DNA of 64,000 nucleotides, taken from contig JBCQSY010000003.1 of the NCBI GenBank assembly GCA_047178865.1, positions 1 to 64,000 on the forward strand. Reading direction: 5' to 3'. The notes under the pieces were generated by a model. It did not search any database and was not told the origin of the DNA. It saw only the letters and a list, made by a program, of their open reading frames with translations. Made by a program: the position numbers and the translations under genes. Shown here in pieces: positions 51,420 to 59,324 of the stretch. Source of the stretch: Alistipes sp047178865 (GTDB taxonomy: Bacteria > Bacteroidota > Bacteroidia > Bacteroidales > Rikenellaceae). How positions within the stretch are numbered: position 1 is the first letter of the stretch; each line of letters begins with the position of its first letter.

Positions 51420-51451
51420 TTTGCTAACAAGCAAAAAAAATTATATCTTTG
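51420..51451 (+). promoter_or_regulatory. promoter of the ribD operon
   Basis: TTTG (51420-51423), 20 bases, TATCTTTG (51444-51451), then a GAAGGGAT ribosome-binding-like region before ATG 51471. The earlier in-frame start at 51414 lies before the promoter and is rejected. Confidence 0.88.
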
Positions 51452-51470
51452 CAGAAAACAGAGAAGGGAT

Positions 51471-52553
51471 ATGTCAGTAACACTATCGGTAGCAACATCA
51501 AAGGATGGGTATATAGATGATCTCTCATCAAAGAGGCTAATCCTATCCACCAAAGAGGATTGGGACTCTATCTACTCACTACGTAGTGAAGCTGACGCAA
51601 TTCTTATCGGAGGCAACACCCTGCGAAGTGATAACCCATCACTCACCATCAAGTGTGAGGAGCTTAAGGCAAAGAGGTTATCACGAGGTGAAGCTATCGA
51701 GCCTGCGAGGGTTATCATAAGCGGCAGAGGTGATATCTCACCACAACACAAAATCTTCCATCGAGGCCAGGGACGAATCATAATCTTCTCAAATCGGGAG
51801 AGGGCGGAGCTGGCTGAAATGGCTGAAGTTATCGTAAGTGATAGTATCACCGCGGCATTTATCGTAACCGAGCTGGAGCATAGAGGCATATTCAACATCT
51901 TTGTCGAGGGAGGCGAGAGGATACACTCTCTATTTTTCGAGTCGGGGATAGTCGATAGAGTTCGTGTGGCATCTAATCCTGGAGTGGTTGTTGCGGATAG
52001 TCTCGCTCCACGTTTCACCCTGCCTGAGTGGATTAAGCAGTGCGAGAAACAAGAGGAAAATCTTGGCGGAATGGAGGTTGAGACCTATTTAGTAAAGGGC
52101 GATACGACGCTTTTGGATAGTGATTTTATGGAGGCGGCAATCCAAGAGAGCCTATATTCACCCAAGAGCGAAGGGTGTTACTCGGTTGGAGCTATTATCC
52201 TCACTCGCAGTGGCGGAATATTTACTGGGTACACTGGCGAAGACAACCCTCTATACCACGCCGAACAGGCCGCCATTCAGAAAGCCATTGATGGAGGAGC
52301 AGCCCTTCAAGGAGCTACGATATACTCAACCATCGAACCCTGCTCGACACGTAGTCGCCAGCCTAAGAGCTGTTCGCAGCTAATCATCGAGCATGGTATC
52401 TCTAGGGTCTGTTTCGCACTATACGAACCTAGCTGTTTTGTTAAGTGTATTGGTGCTCAACATCTACGCGAGGCGGGTGTTAGAGTCGATGTTATGAGCA
52501 GTTACAGTGAGCGGGTTAAGGAGGTAAACTCACACCTACTCAAAAAGATATAA
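51471..52553 (+). CDS. ribD: RibD-like bifunctional protein with inverted domain order
   Basis: RibD catalyses the deamination and the reduction of the pyrimidine in riboflavin synthesis. In E. coli the deaminase comes first; here the reductase-like domain leads (VTLSVATSKDGYIDD, about residues 3-17, DAILIGGNTLRSDNPSLTIK, IFNIFVEGGERIHS) and the deaminase follows (about 205-360; YHAEQAAIQKA with the catalytic His-Ala-Glu, then EPCSTRSRQPKSC for the zinc cysteines). The total of 360 residues is normal. Near the end the usual DPNP-like substrate loop is replaced by ALYEPSCFVKCIG. Some other members of the family may be inverted too. mazG follows after 4 bases. Confidence 0.85.
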   Translation: MSVTLSVATSKDGYIDDLSSKRLILSTKEDWDSIYSLRSEADAILIGGNTLRSDNPSLTIKCEELKAKRLSRGEAIEPARVIISGRGDISPQHKIFHRGQGRIIIFSNRERAELAEMAEVIVSDSITAAFIVTELEHRGIFNIFVEGGERIHSLFFESGIVDRVRVASNPGVVVADSLAPRFTLPEWIKQCEKQEENLGGMEVETYLVKGDTTLLDSDFMEAAIQESLYSPKSEGCYSVGAIILTRSGGIFTGYTGEDNPLYHAEQAAIQKAIDGGAALQGATIYSTIEPCSTRSRQPKSCSQLIIEHGISRVCFALYEPSCFVKCIGAQHLREAGVRVDVMSSYSERVKEVNSHLLKKI

Positions 52554-52557
52554 ATAT

Positions 52558-53340
52558 ATGAAAAGTGAAAAACTAGAGGCTTTCGGGCGACTTTTAGATG
52601 TAATGGACAAACTCCGAGTAGAGTGTCCTTGGGATCGTGAGCAGACTTTCGAGTCGCTACGCAACAACACTATCGAGGAGACCTACGAGCTTATCGACGC
52701 CATAAACGAAGGCGATATGAGCGGCATTAGCGAGGAGTTAGGTGATATGTTACTACATGTTGTTTTCTACTCGAAGATGGGCGAAGAGGGCAACCACTTC
52801 AACATAGCAGATGTTGCTAATGGGGTGAGTGATAAGTTAATTTATCGTCATCCACACGTCTACAGCGACGTTATCGCCAACACTCCAGAAGAGGTTAAAG
52901 TTAACTGGGAGGCTCTGAAATTGAAGAAAAAGAGCCGCAAGGGTGGAGTTCTATCGGGTGTACCTCGTTCGTTACCAGCTCTAGTCAAGGCCTATAGGAT
53001 TAGCGAAAAGGCGGCAGCTGTTGGGTTCGATTGGCAACAAAGAGAGGATGTCTGGGCTAAGGTTCGCGAGGAGATGGAGGAGGTCGAGGTCGAGATGGCT
53101 CAAAACAACCAAGATGCACTCGAAGCGGAGATGGGTGATATGCTCTTTGCGATGATTAATGCATGTCGTAAATATGGGGTCGACCCTGAGGCGGCGCTTA
53201 ACAGGTGTAACAAAAAGTTTATCTCTCGATTCAACTATATCGAGGAGCAAGCCAAGAATAACAACAAGGTAATCAACGAATTATCGCTCGACGAGATGGA
53301 GAGTTTCTGGCAGAGTGCAAAAAAAGAGTTTAATAATTAA
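52558..53340 (+). CDS. mazG: nucleoside triphosphate pyrophosphohydrolase
   Basis: MazG cleaves NTPs to NMP and pyrophosphate and clears non-canonical nucleotides. The 260-residue protein has two tandem MazG repeats: LRVECPWDREQTFESLRNNTIEETYELIDAI (metal-binding EExxE/D) with ISEELGDMLLHVVFYSKMGEE, and VREEMEEVEVEMAQNNQDALEAEMGDMLFAMINACRKYGVDPE in the second. It is in the ribD operon: 4 bases after ribD and 9 before the carbonic anhydrase gene. Confidence 0.94.
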   Translation: MKSEKLEAFGRLLDVMDKLRVECPWDREQTFESLRNNTIEETYELIDAINEGDMSGISEELGDMLLHVVFYSKMGEEGNHFNIADVANGVSDKLIYRHPHVYSDVIANTPEEVKVNWEALKLKKKSRKGGVLSGVPRSLPALVKAYRISEKAAAVGFDWQQREDVWAKVREEMEEVEVEMAQNNQDALEAEMGDMLFAMINACRKYGVDPEAALNRCNKKFISRFNYIEEQAKNNNKVINELSLDEMESFWQSAKKEFNN

Positions 53341-53349
53341 GCGAATACA

Positions 53350-53883
53350 ATGGCTATTATAAAGAGTTTAAGGGGTTACACCCCACAAGTTGCAGAGGGT
53401 TGTTTCCTAGCCGAAACAGCTGTTTTGATAGGTGACGTTACAATCGGGAAGAACTCTTCGATATGGTACGGAACGGTTCTACGCGGCGATGTCAATAAAA
53501 TAACCATTGGCGAAGGTAGCAATATCCAAGATGGAACAGTTATCCACACCCTATATGAGGGTGCAGCAAACCCATCACAGACCCATATCGGAGATAGAGT
53601 TAGTGTCGGACACAACGCCACTATACATGGTGCGATAATCGAAGATGACTGTCTGATTGGTATGGGAGCTACTATTCTCGACAATGCTGTAGTGGCATCG
53701 GGGTGTATCGTTGCAGCCAACTCGTTGGTGTTGTCAAATTCGAAACTCGAACCCAACTCGATATACGCAGGAGTACCTGCCAAGAAGGTTAAAGAGGTAG
53801 CACCAGAACAACGAGATGAGATAATTCGACGCATAGCTAAAGATTACACGCTCTATGCATCGTGGTATGAGGAGGATAAGTAA
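53350..53883 (+). CDS. gamma-class carbonic anhydrase-like hexapeptide protein
   Basis: The product has 177 residues and the left-handed beta-helix of hexapeptide repeats (VLIGDVTIGKNSSIWYGTVLRGDV...). Metal-ligand histidines are in VIHTLYEG, SVGHNATIHGAII, the pattern of the gamma carbonic anhydrase family (YrdA, CaiE, PaaY). Whether it hydrates CO2 or has another activity cannot be seen; the trimer is expected. It follows mazG by 9 bases and precedes a histidine kinase by 17. Confidence 0.9.
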   Translation: MAIIKSLRGYTPQVAEGCFLAETAVLIGDVTIGKNSSIWYGTVLRGDVNKITIGEGSNIQDGTVIHTLYEGAANPSQTHIGDRVSVGHNATIHGAIIEDDCLIGMGATILDNAVVASGCIVAANSLVLSNSKLEPNSIYAGVPAKKVKEVAPEQRDEIIRRIAKDYTLYASWYEEDK

Positions 53884-53900
53884 CAGATTCTAAAAAATAT

Positions 53901-55226
53901 ATGTGGTACAGTAGATATATAACCAATATTATCGTGGCGATGGCAGTTAGCTTAGTGGTTAACTTGTCATACTTTATGGTGTTGATACTCAATGTCGACA
54001 CCTCACAACAACCATCCAATCAGCCAGAGAGAGGCGATTTAGACCCTCGAATAAGTGGCGTTATACATATCGCCGAGGATGGTAGCTATGGAAATATCAT
54101 AATCAACACCGACACGATATATGTAACTCGAAATCGCATCCGACAATATAGCCTCCAGGATGGTGATATGCTCCAATTTATCACCACAATGTCGCGTCGT
54201 CACAATATGGCAAACCCTGAGCTTAATGTGATAACTAGAGTCAATGGCAGACCAGTTGCGCCACTAATCGTAACAGATGCACGCGACCCTTTGGTCTTGG
54301 CACAGCAGATACTCTACTACTTTATCCTCTCGTTTGTGATAATTGTGGTGTTGAGCGGAAATCGCAACAAGGCAAAAACTAGTGTACTAAGCCGAATACT
54401 CAGGCTGATTATAGTGTTGGGATTTGCACTGGTTGTGCTCTATTTCCTAGCCCCTGAGATTATGCCACGACGAGGTAGTGGAGGTATTCCAATTAGAGTA
54501 TTGGGTAGATATCCATTTGACTTTATGCTGTTACTAAGGTGGAGTTTCGCTCTTATCGTATCGCTACTCTACGGATTCCTATCCATTTCGATTGGGCAAC
54601 GTCAAAGGATAAAGATTGAGAACGAGAGGCTCAAGACCGAGAATATCACCACAAAGTATAATGTCTTGATGAATCAGGTAAACCCTCACTTCTTCTTCAA
54701 CTCGCTCAACTCGCTCTCGATGTTGGTTAGAGAGGGTGATTCCGATAGATCGCTAACATATATCGACCAGCTATCCTATACATTTAGGTATATCCTCCAG
54801 AGCGGAGAGCAGAAGTTGACAACTCTCTCCGAAGAGATGCGTTTTGTCGAGGCTTATATCTACCTATTCGAGATTCGTTACGGCGAGAAGTTAACATTCG
54901 ATATCAATATCGAGGAGAGCTATAAGAACTGGCTTATACCACCTCTTTCACTTCAGCCACTACTCGACAATGCTGTAAAACACAACATTATAACAACAGC
55001 TCGACCATTCACTATCTCGATTAAAATCGAGGATGGAGTTATGGTTGTATCTAACGAGATTAGACCTAAAATCGAACGAGACCCGTCAACTGGTATAGGT
55101 ATCGACAACCTACGCAAGAGGTGGATTCTGCTCGCCAAACGTCGAATAGTAGTTAACGATACAAATGGAATTTTCACAGTTAAATTACCACTAATTAACC
55201 CAAAAGATGAAGATAGTAATAGTTGA
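53901..55226 (+). CDS. LytS/YehU-type sensor histidine kinase
   Basis: A 441-residue membrane sensor. TM1 (IVAMAVSLVVNLSYFMVLIL) and a periplasmic loop (about 31-130) are followed by several further TM segments (140-160, 175-195, 215-245). The kinase part has NQVNPHFFFNSLNSLSMLV (phospho-acceptor His) and a HATPase_c half with LQPLLDNAVKHNI and STGIGIDNLRKRW. It is a typical partner for LytTR regulators in Bacteroidota and overlaps its regulator by 20 bases. The ligand is unknown. Confidence 0.9.
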   Translation: MWYSRYITNIIVAMAVSLVVNLSYFMVLILNVDTSQQPSNQPERGDLDPRISGVIHIAEDGSYGNIIINTDTIYVTRNRIRQYSLQDGDMLQFITTMSRRHNMANPELNVITRVNGRPVAPLIVTDARDPLVLAQQILYYFILSFVIIVVLSGNRNKAKTSVLSRILRLIIVLGFALVVLYFLAPEIMPRRGSGGIPIRVLGRYPFDFMLLLRWSFALIVSLLYGFLSISIGQRQRIKIENERLKTENITTKYNVLMNQVNPHFFFNSLNSLSMLVREGDSDRSLTYIDQLSYTFRYILQSGEQKLTTLSEEMRFVEAYIYLFEIRYGEKLTFDINIEESYKNWLIPPLSLQPLLDNAVKHNIITTARPFTISIKIEDGVMVVSNEIRPKIERDPSTGIGIDNLRKRWILLAKRRIVVNDTNGIFTVKLPLINPKDEDSNS

Positions 55227-55974
55227 GGATGAGAGTGCTGCGGCTAAGAACCTAGAGTCAATTCTCCATCGTGTTGCACCACAGAGCCAGATTATAGCCA
55301 CCCTTGAGAGTGTCGAGGAGAGTGTCGACTACTTTAGCTCGCACCCAATGCCCGATTTGGTATTTATGGATATCCATCTAGCCGATGGTGATTCATTCCT
55401 TATATTTAACTCGGTAGATATCACCGCACCAGTGATTTTCGCCACAGCATACGACGAGTATGCTCTGCGAGCTTTCGAGGTGAATAGTATCGACTATATC
55501 CTCAAACCACTCAGCGAGGAGGATGTCAAGAAGGCACTCGATAAGTTGAAACTCTTCTCGAATGTCGACACTGAGTCTCTACGCGAAAAGGTGAATAATA
55601 TAGCTGCTGCTCGCTCCGAGCAGAGTCGACCAGTAACCCTCTTGGCTCATGTCAAGGATAGGATTGTCCCTATCGAGGTGGAGGATAGTGCGTTCTTCTA
55701 CATCTCGGAGGATAGAGTCAAGGTTACCACTCTCGATGGCAGCTGCTACCCTATCGACAAGAGCCTCGAACAGTTGGCAGAGCTACTGCCAGAGCATGAT
55801 TTTCATCGAGCAAATCGACAATTTATCATCTCGCGCAAGGCGGTTAAAGATATATCTGTATGGTTCGGAAGTCGCCTAAGTATCAATTTAGTGGTCGAAA
55901 TCCCCGAAAAAATCATCGTTTCAAAGGCACGTGTTAGTCGTTTCAAGGAGTGGATTCAGTCGATTCACTCCTAG
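55207..55974 (+). CDS. LytTR-family response regulator
   Basis: The 255-residue regulator has a receiver domain (MKIVIVEDESAAAKNL, phospho-acceptor Asp in LVFMDIHLADGD, ATAYDEYALRAFEVNSIDYILKP) and a LytTR DNA-binding domain (about 145-255: DRIVPIEVEDSAFFYISEDRVKVTTLDGSCYPID, FHRANRQFIISRKAVKDI). LytTR proteins bind direct repeats. The next gene downstream has an inverted repeat in its promoter (55993-56018), a possible target. Confidence 0.92.
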   Translation: MKIVIVEDESAAAKNLESILHRVAPQSQIIATLESVEESVDYFSSHPMPDLVFMDIHLADGDSFLIFNSVDITAPVIFATAYDEYALRAFEVNSIDYILKPLSEEDVKKALDKLKLFSNVDTESLREKVNNIAAARSEQSRPVTLLAHVKDRIVPIEVEDSAFFYISEDRVKVTTLDGSCYPIDKSLEQLAELLPEHDFHRANRQFIISRKAVKDISVWFGSRLSINLVVEIPEKIIVSKARVSRFKEWIQSIHS

Positions 55975-55992
55975 AATTGTCCGTTTCAAGGC

Positions 55993-56018
55993 GAAAATGT
56001 AACCACTTTAACATTTTC
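55993..56018. promoter_or_regulatory. inverted repeat in the promoter of the repeat-rich periplasmic gene
   Basis: GAAAATGT-N10-ACATTTTC lies just upstream of a -7 box TAATTTTG (56023-56030), where the -33 element should be; no TTG is seen. The position suggests an operator replacing a -33 element. It could also be the terminator stem of the response-regulator gene. Confidence 0.5.
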
Positions 56019-56083
56019 ACTCTAATTTTGCAGTAGGAAAACCAATGTAAAATTTAAAATTAAACTTATAAAAAATTAGAGTT

Positions 56084-56800
56084 ATGAAGAAGTTAATGTT
56101 ATTAATGGCAATTGTCACACTATCCCTATCAACGCTTTCAGCGCAACCTGGTAGAGCTGAGAGAGCTGAGAATAGAAGAGAGCAACTTTCAGCTGAAGAT
56201 GTAGCAAAACACAAATCCGAGATTCTCCAAAGAGAGTATGAGCTAACCGATGCTCAGGCGGAGAAAATCTATGCACTAAACCTAGAAAACGAGACGCTAG
56301 CCATCGAGGAGCGAGAGGAGCGAATCAAGGAGATGGAGGCAAAACGAGCTAAAGCACAAGAGGCACTCGAAGCCAACAACAAAAAGATGGAGGCTATCCT
56401 AACTGCCGAGCAGTACGAAAGGTATATGAAGAGCCAAGAGCGTCGTGGTGGTGGACAACGTGGTGGCAGACCTCAGGGTGAGCAGATGCGTGGCGGCGAA
56501 CGTGGCGGACAACATCGTCCAGAGCAGATGCACCGTGGACAACGTGGCGGCAGACCTCAAGGTGACGAGATGCGTGGTGGACAACGTGGCGGCAGACCTC
56601 AAGGTGACGAGATGCGTGGTGGACAACGTGGCGGACAACACCGTCCAGAGCAGATGCGTGGACAAGGCAGACCAGAGGGCAGACCACAAGGTGACGAGAT
56701 GCGCGGCGAAAAACCAGAGGGCAGACCAGAGGGTGAGCCAAAAGAGAAACCAGAGGGTGAGCCAAAGGGCAAGAAGGAGAGTAAAAAGGAGAAGAAATAA
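56084..56800 (+). CDS. Spy-like periplasmic protein with Arg/Gly/Gln-rich repeats
   Basis: The product is a 238-residue exported protein (signal to about residue 21, LSAQP). Residues about 35-120 form a charged helical region (SEILQREYELTDAQAEKIYALNLENE, EEREERIKEMEAKRAKAQEALEANNKKMEAILTAEQYERYM) resembling the Spy/CpxP/DUF4890 stress proteins. The C-terminal half is low complexity: GGQRGGRPQGDEMR repeats and then E/G/K/P. The DNA of two repeats is identical over about 42 bases, so copy number can change. It may respond to the adjacent two-component system; a role in envelope or metal stress is a guess. Confidence 0.75.
   Translation: MKKLMLLMAIVTLSLSTLSAQPGRAERAENRREQLSAEDVAKHKSEILQREYELTDAQAEKIYALNLENETLAIEEREERIKEMEAKRAKAQEALEANNKKMEAILTAEQYERYMKSQERRGGGQRGGRPQGEQMRGGERGGQHRPEQMHRGQRGGRPQGDEMRGGQRGGRPQGDEMRGGQRGGQHRPEQMRGQGRPEGRPQGDEMRGEKPEGRPEGEPKEKPEGEPKGKKESKKEKK
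56541..56635 (+). repeat. 42-base in-frame direct repeats
   Basis: Two tandem units of about 42 bases starting GTGGACAACGTGGCGGCAGA, each coding the 14-residue unit GGQRGGRPQGDEMR, plus diverged neighbours. Likely slippage-prone. Confidence 0.75.
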
Positions 56801-56819
56801 TCTCAATACCTAAAGTTAT

Positions 56820-56850
56820 TATAGGAGGCGCTTTAAAGTTGCCTCCTATA
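56820..56850 (+). terminator. terminator after the repeat-rich gene
   Basis: TATAGGAGGC-N11-GCCTCCTATA, a perfect 10-base stem, 20 bases after the stop. Confidence 0.8.
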
Positions 56851-56937
56851 GTATTTATATTTACTCCTAAAAACTAGGGGATTATAATTAGCCCGACTCG
56901 AAATTGCAAAAAAAATCGCAAAAAGAATATTCAAAAT

Positions 56938-56968
56938 TTTGTGGAGTGATTAATTCTCACTACCTTTA
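56938..56968 (+). promoter_or_regulatory. putative promoter of asnB
   Basis: TTTG (56938-56941), 19 bases, TACCTTTA (56961-56968), one base off consensus, leaving a leader of about 65 bases. That leader ends in TAAAAACTAATTGGTATAATG. Confidence 0.45.
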
Positions 56969-57040
56969 CCACATTGTATTATGCCCTTACTTTATAGGGT
57001 GTTGATTTTTTTGATATATTTTTAAAAACTAATTGGTATA

Positions 57041-58726
57041 ATGTGTAGCATACTTGGAATATTTGATATCAAAGATGGAGCAGCAGCAGAGCTTCGTCCT
57101 CAAGCACTAAAGATGTCTAAACGTCTTAGACACCGTGGGCCAGATTGGTCAGGTATTTATTGTGGAGAGAGAGCAATTCTTGCGCATGAGCGTCTATCTA
57201 TCGTAGACCCAACATCGGGTAAACAACCACTATTTAGTCTAGATCAAAAACATATACTAGCTGTTAATGGCGAGATATATAACCACCTCGAACTTCGCGA
57301 GCAGACTAAAGATGTATATACATACCAGACAAACTCAGACTGTGAGGTTATCCTTGGATTGTACGCAAAGAAGGGTTTCGACTTTATCGAGGATTTGAAT
57401 GGTATCTTCGCTTTCGCTCTATACGACGAGTCGAAGGATGAATATCTTATCGCCCGCGACCACATGGGTATTATACCTCTATATATGGGTTGGGATACAG
57501 CAGGACGTTTCTATGTCTCTTCTGAGTTGAAGGGATTAGAGGGTTTCTGTTATAAAATCGAGGAGTTCAAACCTGGATGTGCACTCTACTCTAAAGATGG
57601 AGAGGTCAAAAGATGGTACAACCGTGACTGGGTTGACTATGACGCAGTTAAGGATAGCACCACAACTATCGAGGAGCTAGGTCAAGCTCTCGAAGAGTCG
57701 GTACGTCGCCAACTTATGTGTGATGTTCCTTACGGAGTGTTACTATCGGGAGGTCTCGACTCATCAATCACATCAGCTCTAGCTAAGAAGTACTCTCGTA
57801 TTCGTCAAGAGTGTGAGAATGGTAGCGAGGCTTGGTGGCCTCAACTCCACTCGTTCGCTATTGGTCTAAAGGGTTCACCAGACTTGGCAGCAGCTCAAAA
57901 GGTTGCCGATAAGATTGGAACTGTTCACCACGAGATTCACTTCACAGTTCAAGAGGGTATCGACGCACTTCGTGATGTTATCTATCATATTGAGACTTAC
58001 GACGTTACAACAATCCGCGCAAGTACCCCGATGTACCTTCTAGCTCGTGCTATCAAGAGTATGGGTATCAAGATGGTTCTTTCGGGTGAGGGTGCCGATG
58101 AGTTGTTCGGAGGATACCTCTACTTCCACAAAGCGCCTAACGCTAAGGAGTTCCATGAGGAGACCGTGCGTAAGCTATTCAAGCTCCACATGTATGACTG
58201 TTTGCGTGCTAATAAGACTTTGGCAGCATGGGGTGTTGAGGGTCGTGTTCCATTCCTCGACAAGGAGTTTATGGATGTTGCAATGCGCCTAAACCCTAAG
58301 GATAAGATGATTACCAAGGAGAAGATTGAGAAGTGGGTGCTACGTAAAGCATTCGAGGATCAACTTCCTGCCGAAATCGCTTGGCGTCAAAAGGAGCAGT
58401 TCTCTGATGGTGTAGGTTACAACTGGATTGACTCTCTTCGTGAGATGGTCGAGAAAGAGGTTAGCGATCAGCAGATGGCTGAGGTGGAGTCTCGATTCCC
58501 AATCAACCCTCCAAAATCGAAAGAGGAGTACTACTATCGTTCAATCTTTAGCGAGCACTTCCCAAGCAACTACGCTGCGCTGTGTGTTCCATCAGTTCCA
58601 TCAATTGCATGTAGTACTGCCGAGGCATTGGCGTGGGATGAGAGCTTTAGAAACAACACCGACCCATCAGGTCGTGCTATGAAGAGCATCCACAACGAGG
58701 CTTACACCGAAGATGTAAAGAGCTAG
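57041..58726 (+). CDS. asnB: glutamine-dependent asparagine synthetase
   Basis: AsnB makes asparagine from aspartate with ATP and the amide of glutamine. The 561-residue enzyme starts MCSILGIFDI with the Cys2 nucleophile of the glutaminase half. Further motifs are RHRGPDWSG, NGEIYNH, and in the synthetase half GVLLSGGLDSSITSALA (PP-loop) and VLSGEGADELFGGYLYF. The C-terminus carries the usual FSDGVGYNWIDSLRE segment. It is a complete canonical enzyme, not a lasso cyclase. A well-formed terminator follows. Confidence 0.96.
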   Translation: MCSILGIFDIKDGAAAELRPQALKMSKRLRHRGPDWSGIYCGERAILAHERLSIVDPTSGKQPLFSLDQKHILAVNGEIYNHLELREQTKDVYTYQTNSDCEVILGLYAKKGFDFIEDLNGIFAFALYDESKDEYLIARDHMGIIPLYMGWDTAGRFYVSSELKGLEGFCYKIEEFKPGCALYSKDGEVKRWYNRDWVDYDAVKDSTTTIEELGQALEESVRRQLMCDVPYGVLLSGGLDSSITSALAKKYSRIRQECENGSEAWWPQLHSFAIGLKGSPDLAAAQKVADKIGTVHHEIHFTVQEGIDALRDVIYHIETYDVTTIRASTPMYLLARAIKSMGIKMVLSGEGADELFGGYLYFHKAPNAKEFHEETVRKLFKLHMYDCLRANKTLAAWGVEGRVPFLDKEFMDVAMRLNPKDKMITKEKIEKWVLRKAFEDQLPAEIAWRQKEQFSDGVGYNWIDSLREMVEKEVSDQQMAEVESRFPINPPKSKEEYYYRSIFSEHFPSNYAALCVPSVPSIACSTAEALAWDESFRNNTDPSGRAMKSIHNEAYTEDVKS

Positions 58727-58752
58727 TCAGCTCTTAAATAGATAATTAAACG

Positions 58753-58792
58753 ACACCTCCAGGAGTTTCATCACTCTTGGAGGTGTTTTTTA
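58753..58792 (+). terminator. terminator after asnB
   Basis: ACACCTCCAGGAGT pairs with ACTCTTGGAGGTGT (one mismatch), with a 6-base loop and a T run right after. Confidence 0.92.
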
Positions 58793-58813
58793 TATCATAC
58801 CTATATTTAGGTA

Positions 58814-58844
58814 TTGCATAATATATATTTTAAATATATCTTTG
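58814..58844 (+). promoter_or_regulatory. promoter of the His-rich protein and TonB receptor
   Basis: TTG (58814-58816), 20 bases, TATCTTTG (58837-58844), 5 bases before ATG 58850, which excludes the longer in-frame reading upstream. Confidence 0.85.
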
Positions 58845-58849
58845 CACCG

Positions 58850-59218
58850 ATGAATAGAAGATCTACATATTTAAATAGGTATATGCGCAATATTGCAACT
58901 GCAATGGTTGCGATAACTATGTTTGTATATGCACTATCGACAACCCTATTCATCCACTCACACATCATCGATAATCAGTGGGTTATCCACTCCCATCTAT
59001 CAACCCTCGATGATAATCAAGATTTAAATCACACCCACACAGCCGAGCAACTAACATTCATTGAACTGTTTACCTCGACGCTTATTGGTGGATTTACACT
59101 TCTGGTATTAGCGGCAGCTATATTCACTCTACTGAGCAAGGTTGAGACTCAACTCTGCTCTGCCGTCGTAGAGTATAGTTACTGCGAAGCTGGGCGAGCT
59201 CCGCCTATCCATATCTAA
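58850..59218 (+). CDS. small His-rich membrane protein next to a TonB receptor
   Basis: The 122-residue product has two predicted TM helices (about 12-33, IATAMVAITMFVYALSTTLF, and about 75-97, LFTSTLIGGFTLLVLAAAIFTLL). Between them is a periplasmic loop rich in His (FIHSHIID, WVIHSHLST, NHTHTAEQ). At least seven histidines fall in about 35 residues. This looks like a metal-binding or metal-sensing accessory protein, as in small proteins beside Bacteroidota metal-uptake receptors, but I know no named family. It is followed after 106 bases by the TonB receptor gene. No heme or metal enzyme gene is near. Confidence 0.65.
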   Translation: MNRRSTYLNRYMRNIATAMVAITMFVYALSTTLFIHSHIIDNQWVIHSHLSTLDDNQDLNHTHTAEQLTFIELFTSTLIGGFTLLVLAAAIFTLLSKVETQLCSAVVEYSYCEAGRAPPIHI

Positions 59219-59324
59219 CAAGAGAATTTAACCCTACACAGGGACTACTGTGCGCTATCTCGAAAGGAGAAGTGTACAGCAATATCAACTTGTACATAAT
59301 CAATTTTAATTTTTAATAAACACA

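Noticed and set aside
56394..56813. Three long frames overlapping the repeat-rich periplasmic gene
   Set aside because: They arise from the repeated GC-richer sequence; their His/Val- or Leu/Ser-rich products show no family, and the frame with a signal peptide is clear.
57041..58726. asnB considered as a lasso cyclase belonging to the peptide locus
   Set aside because: It has the Cys2 glutaminase half and all canonical asparagine synthetase motifs, lies 38 kb away, and has its own terminator.
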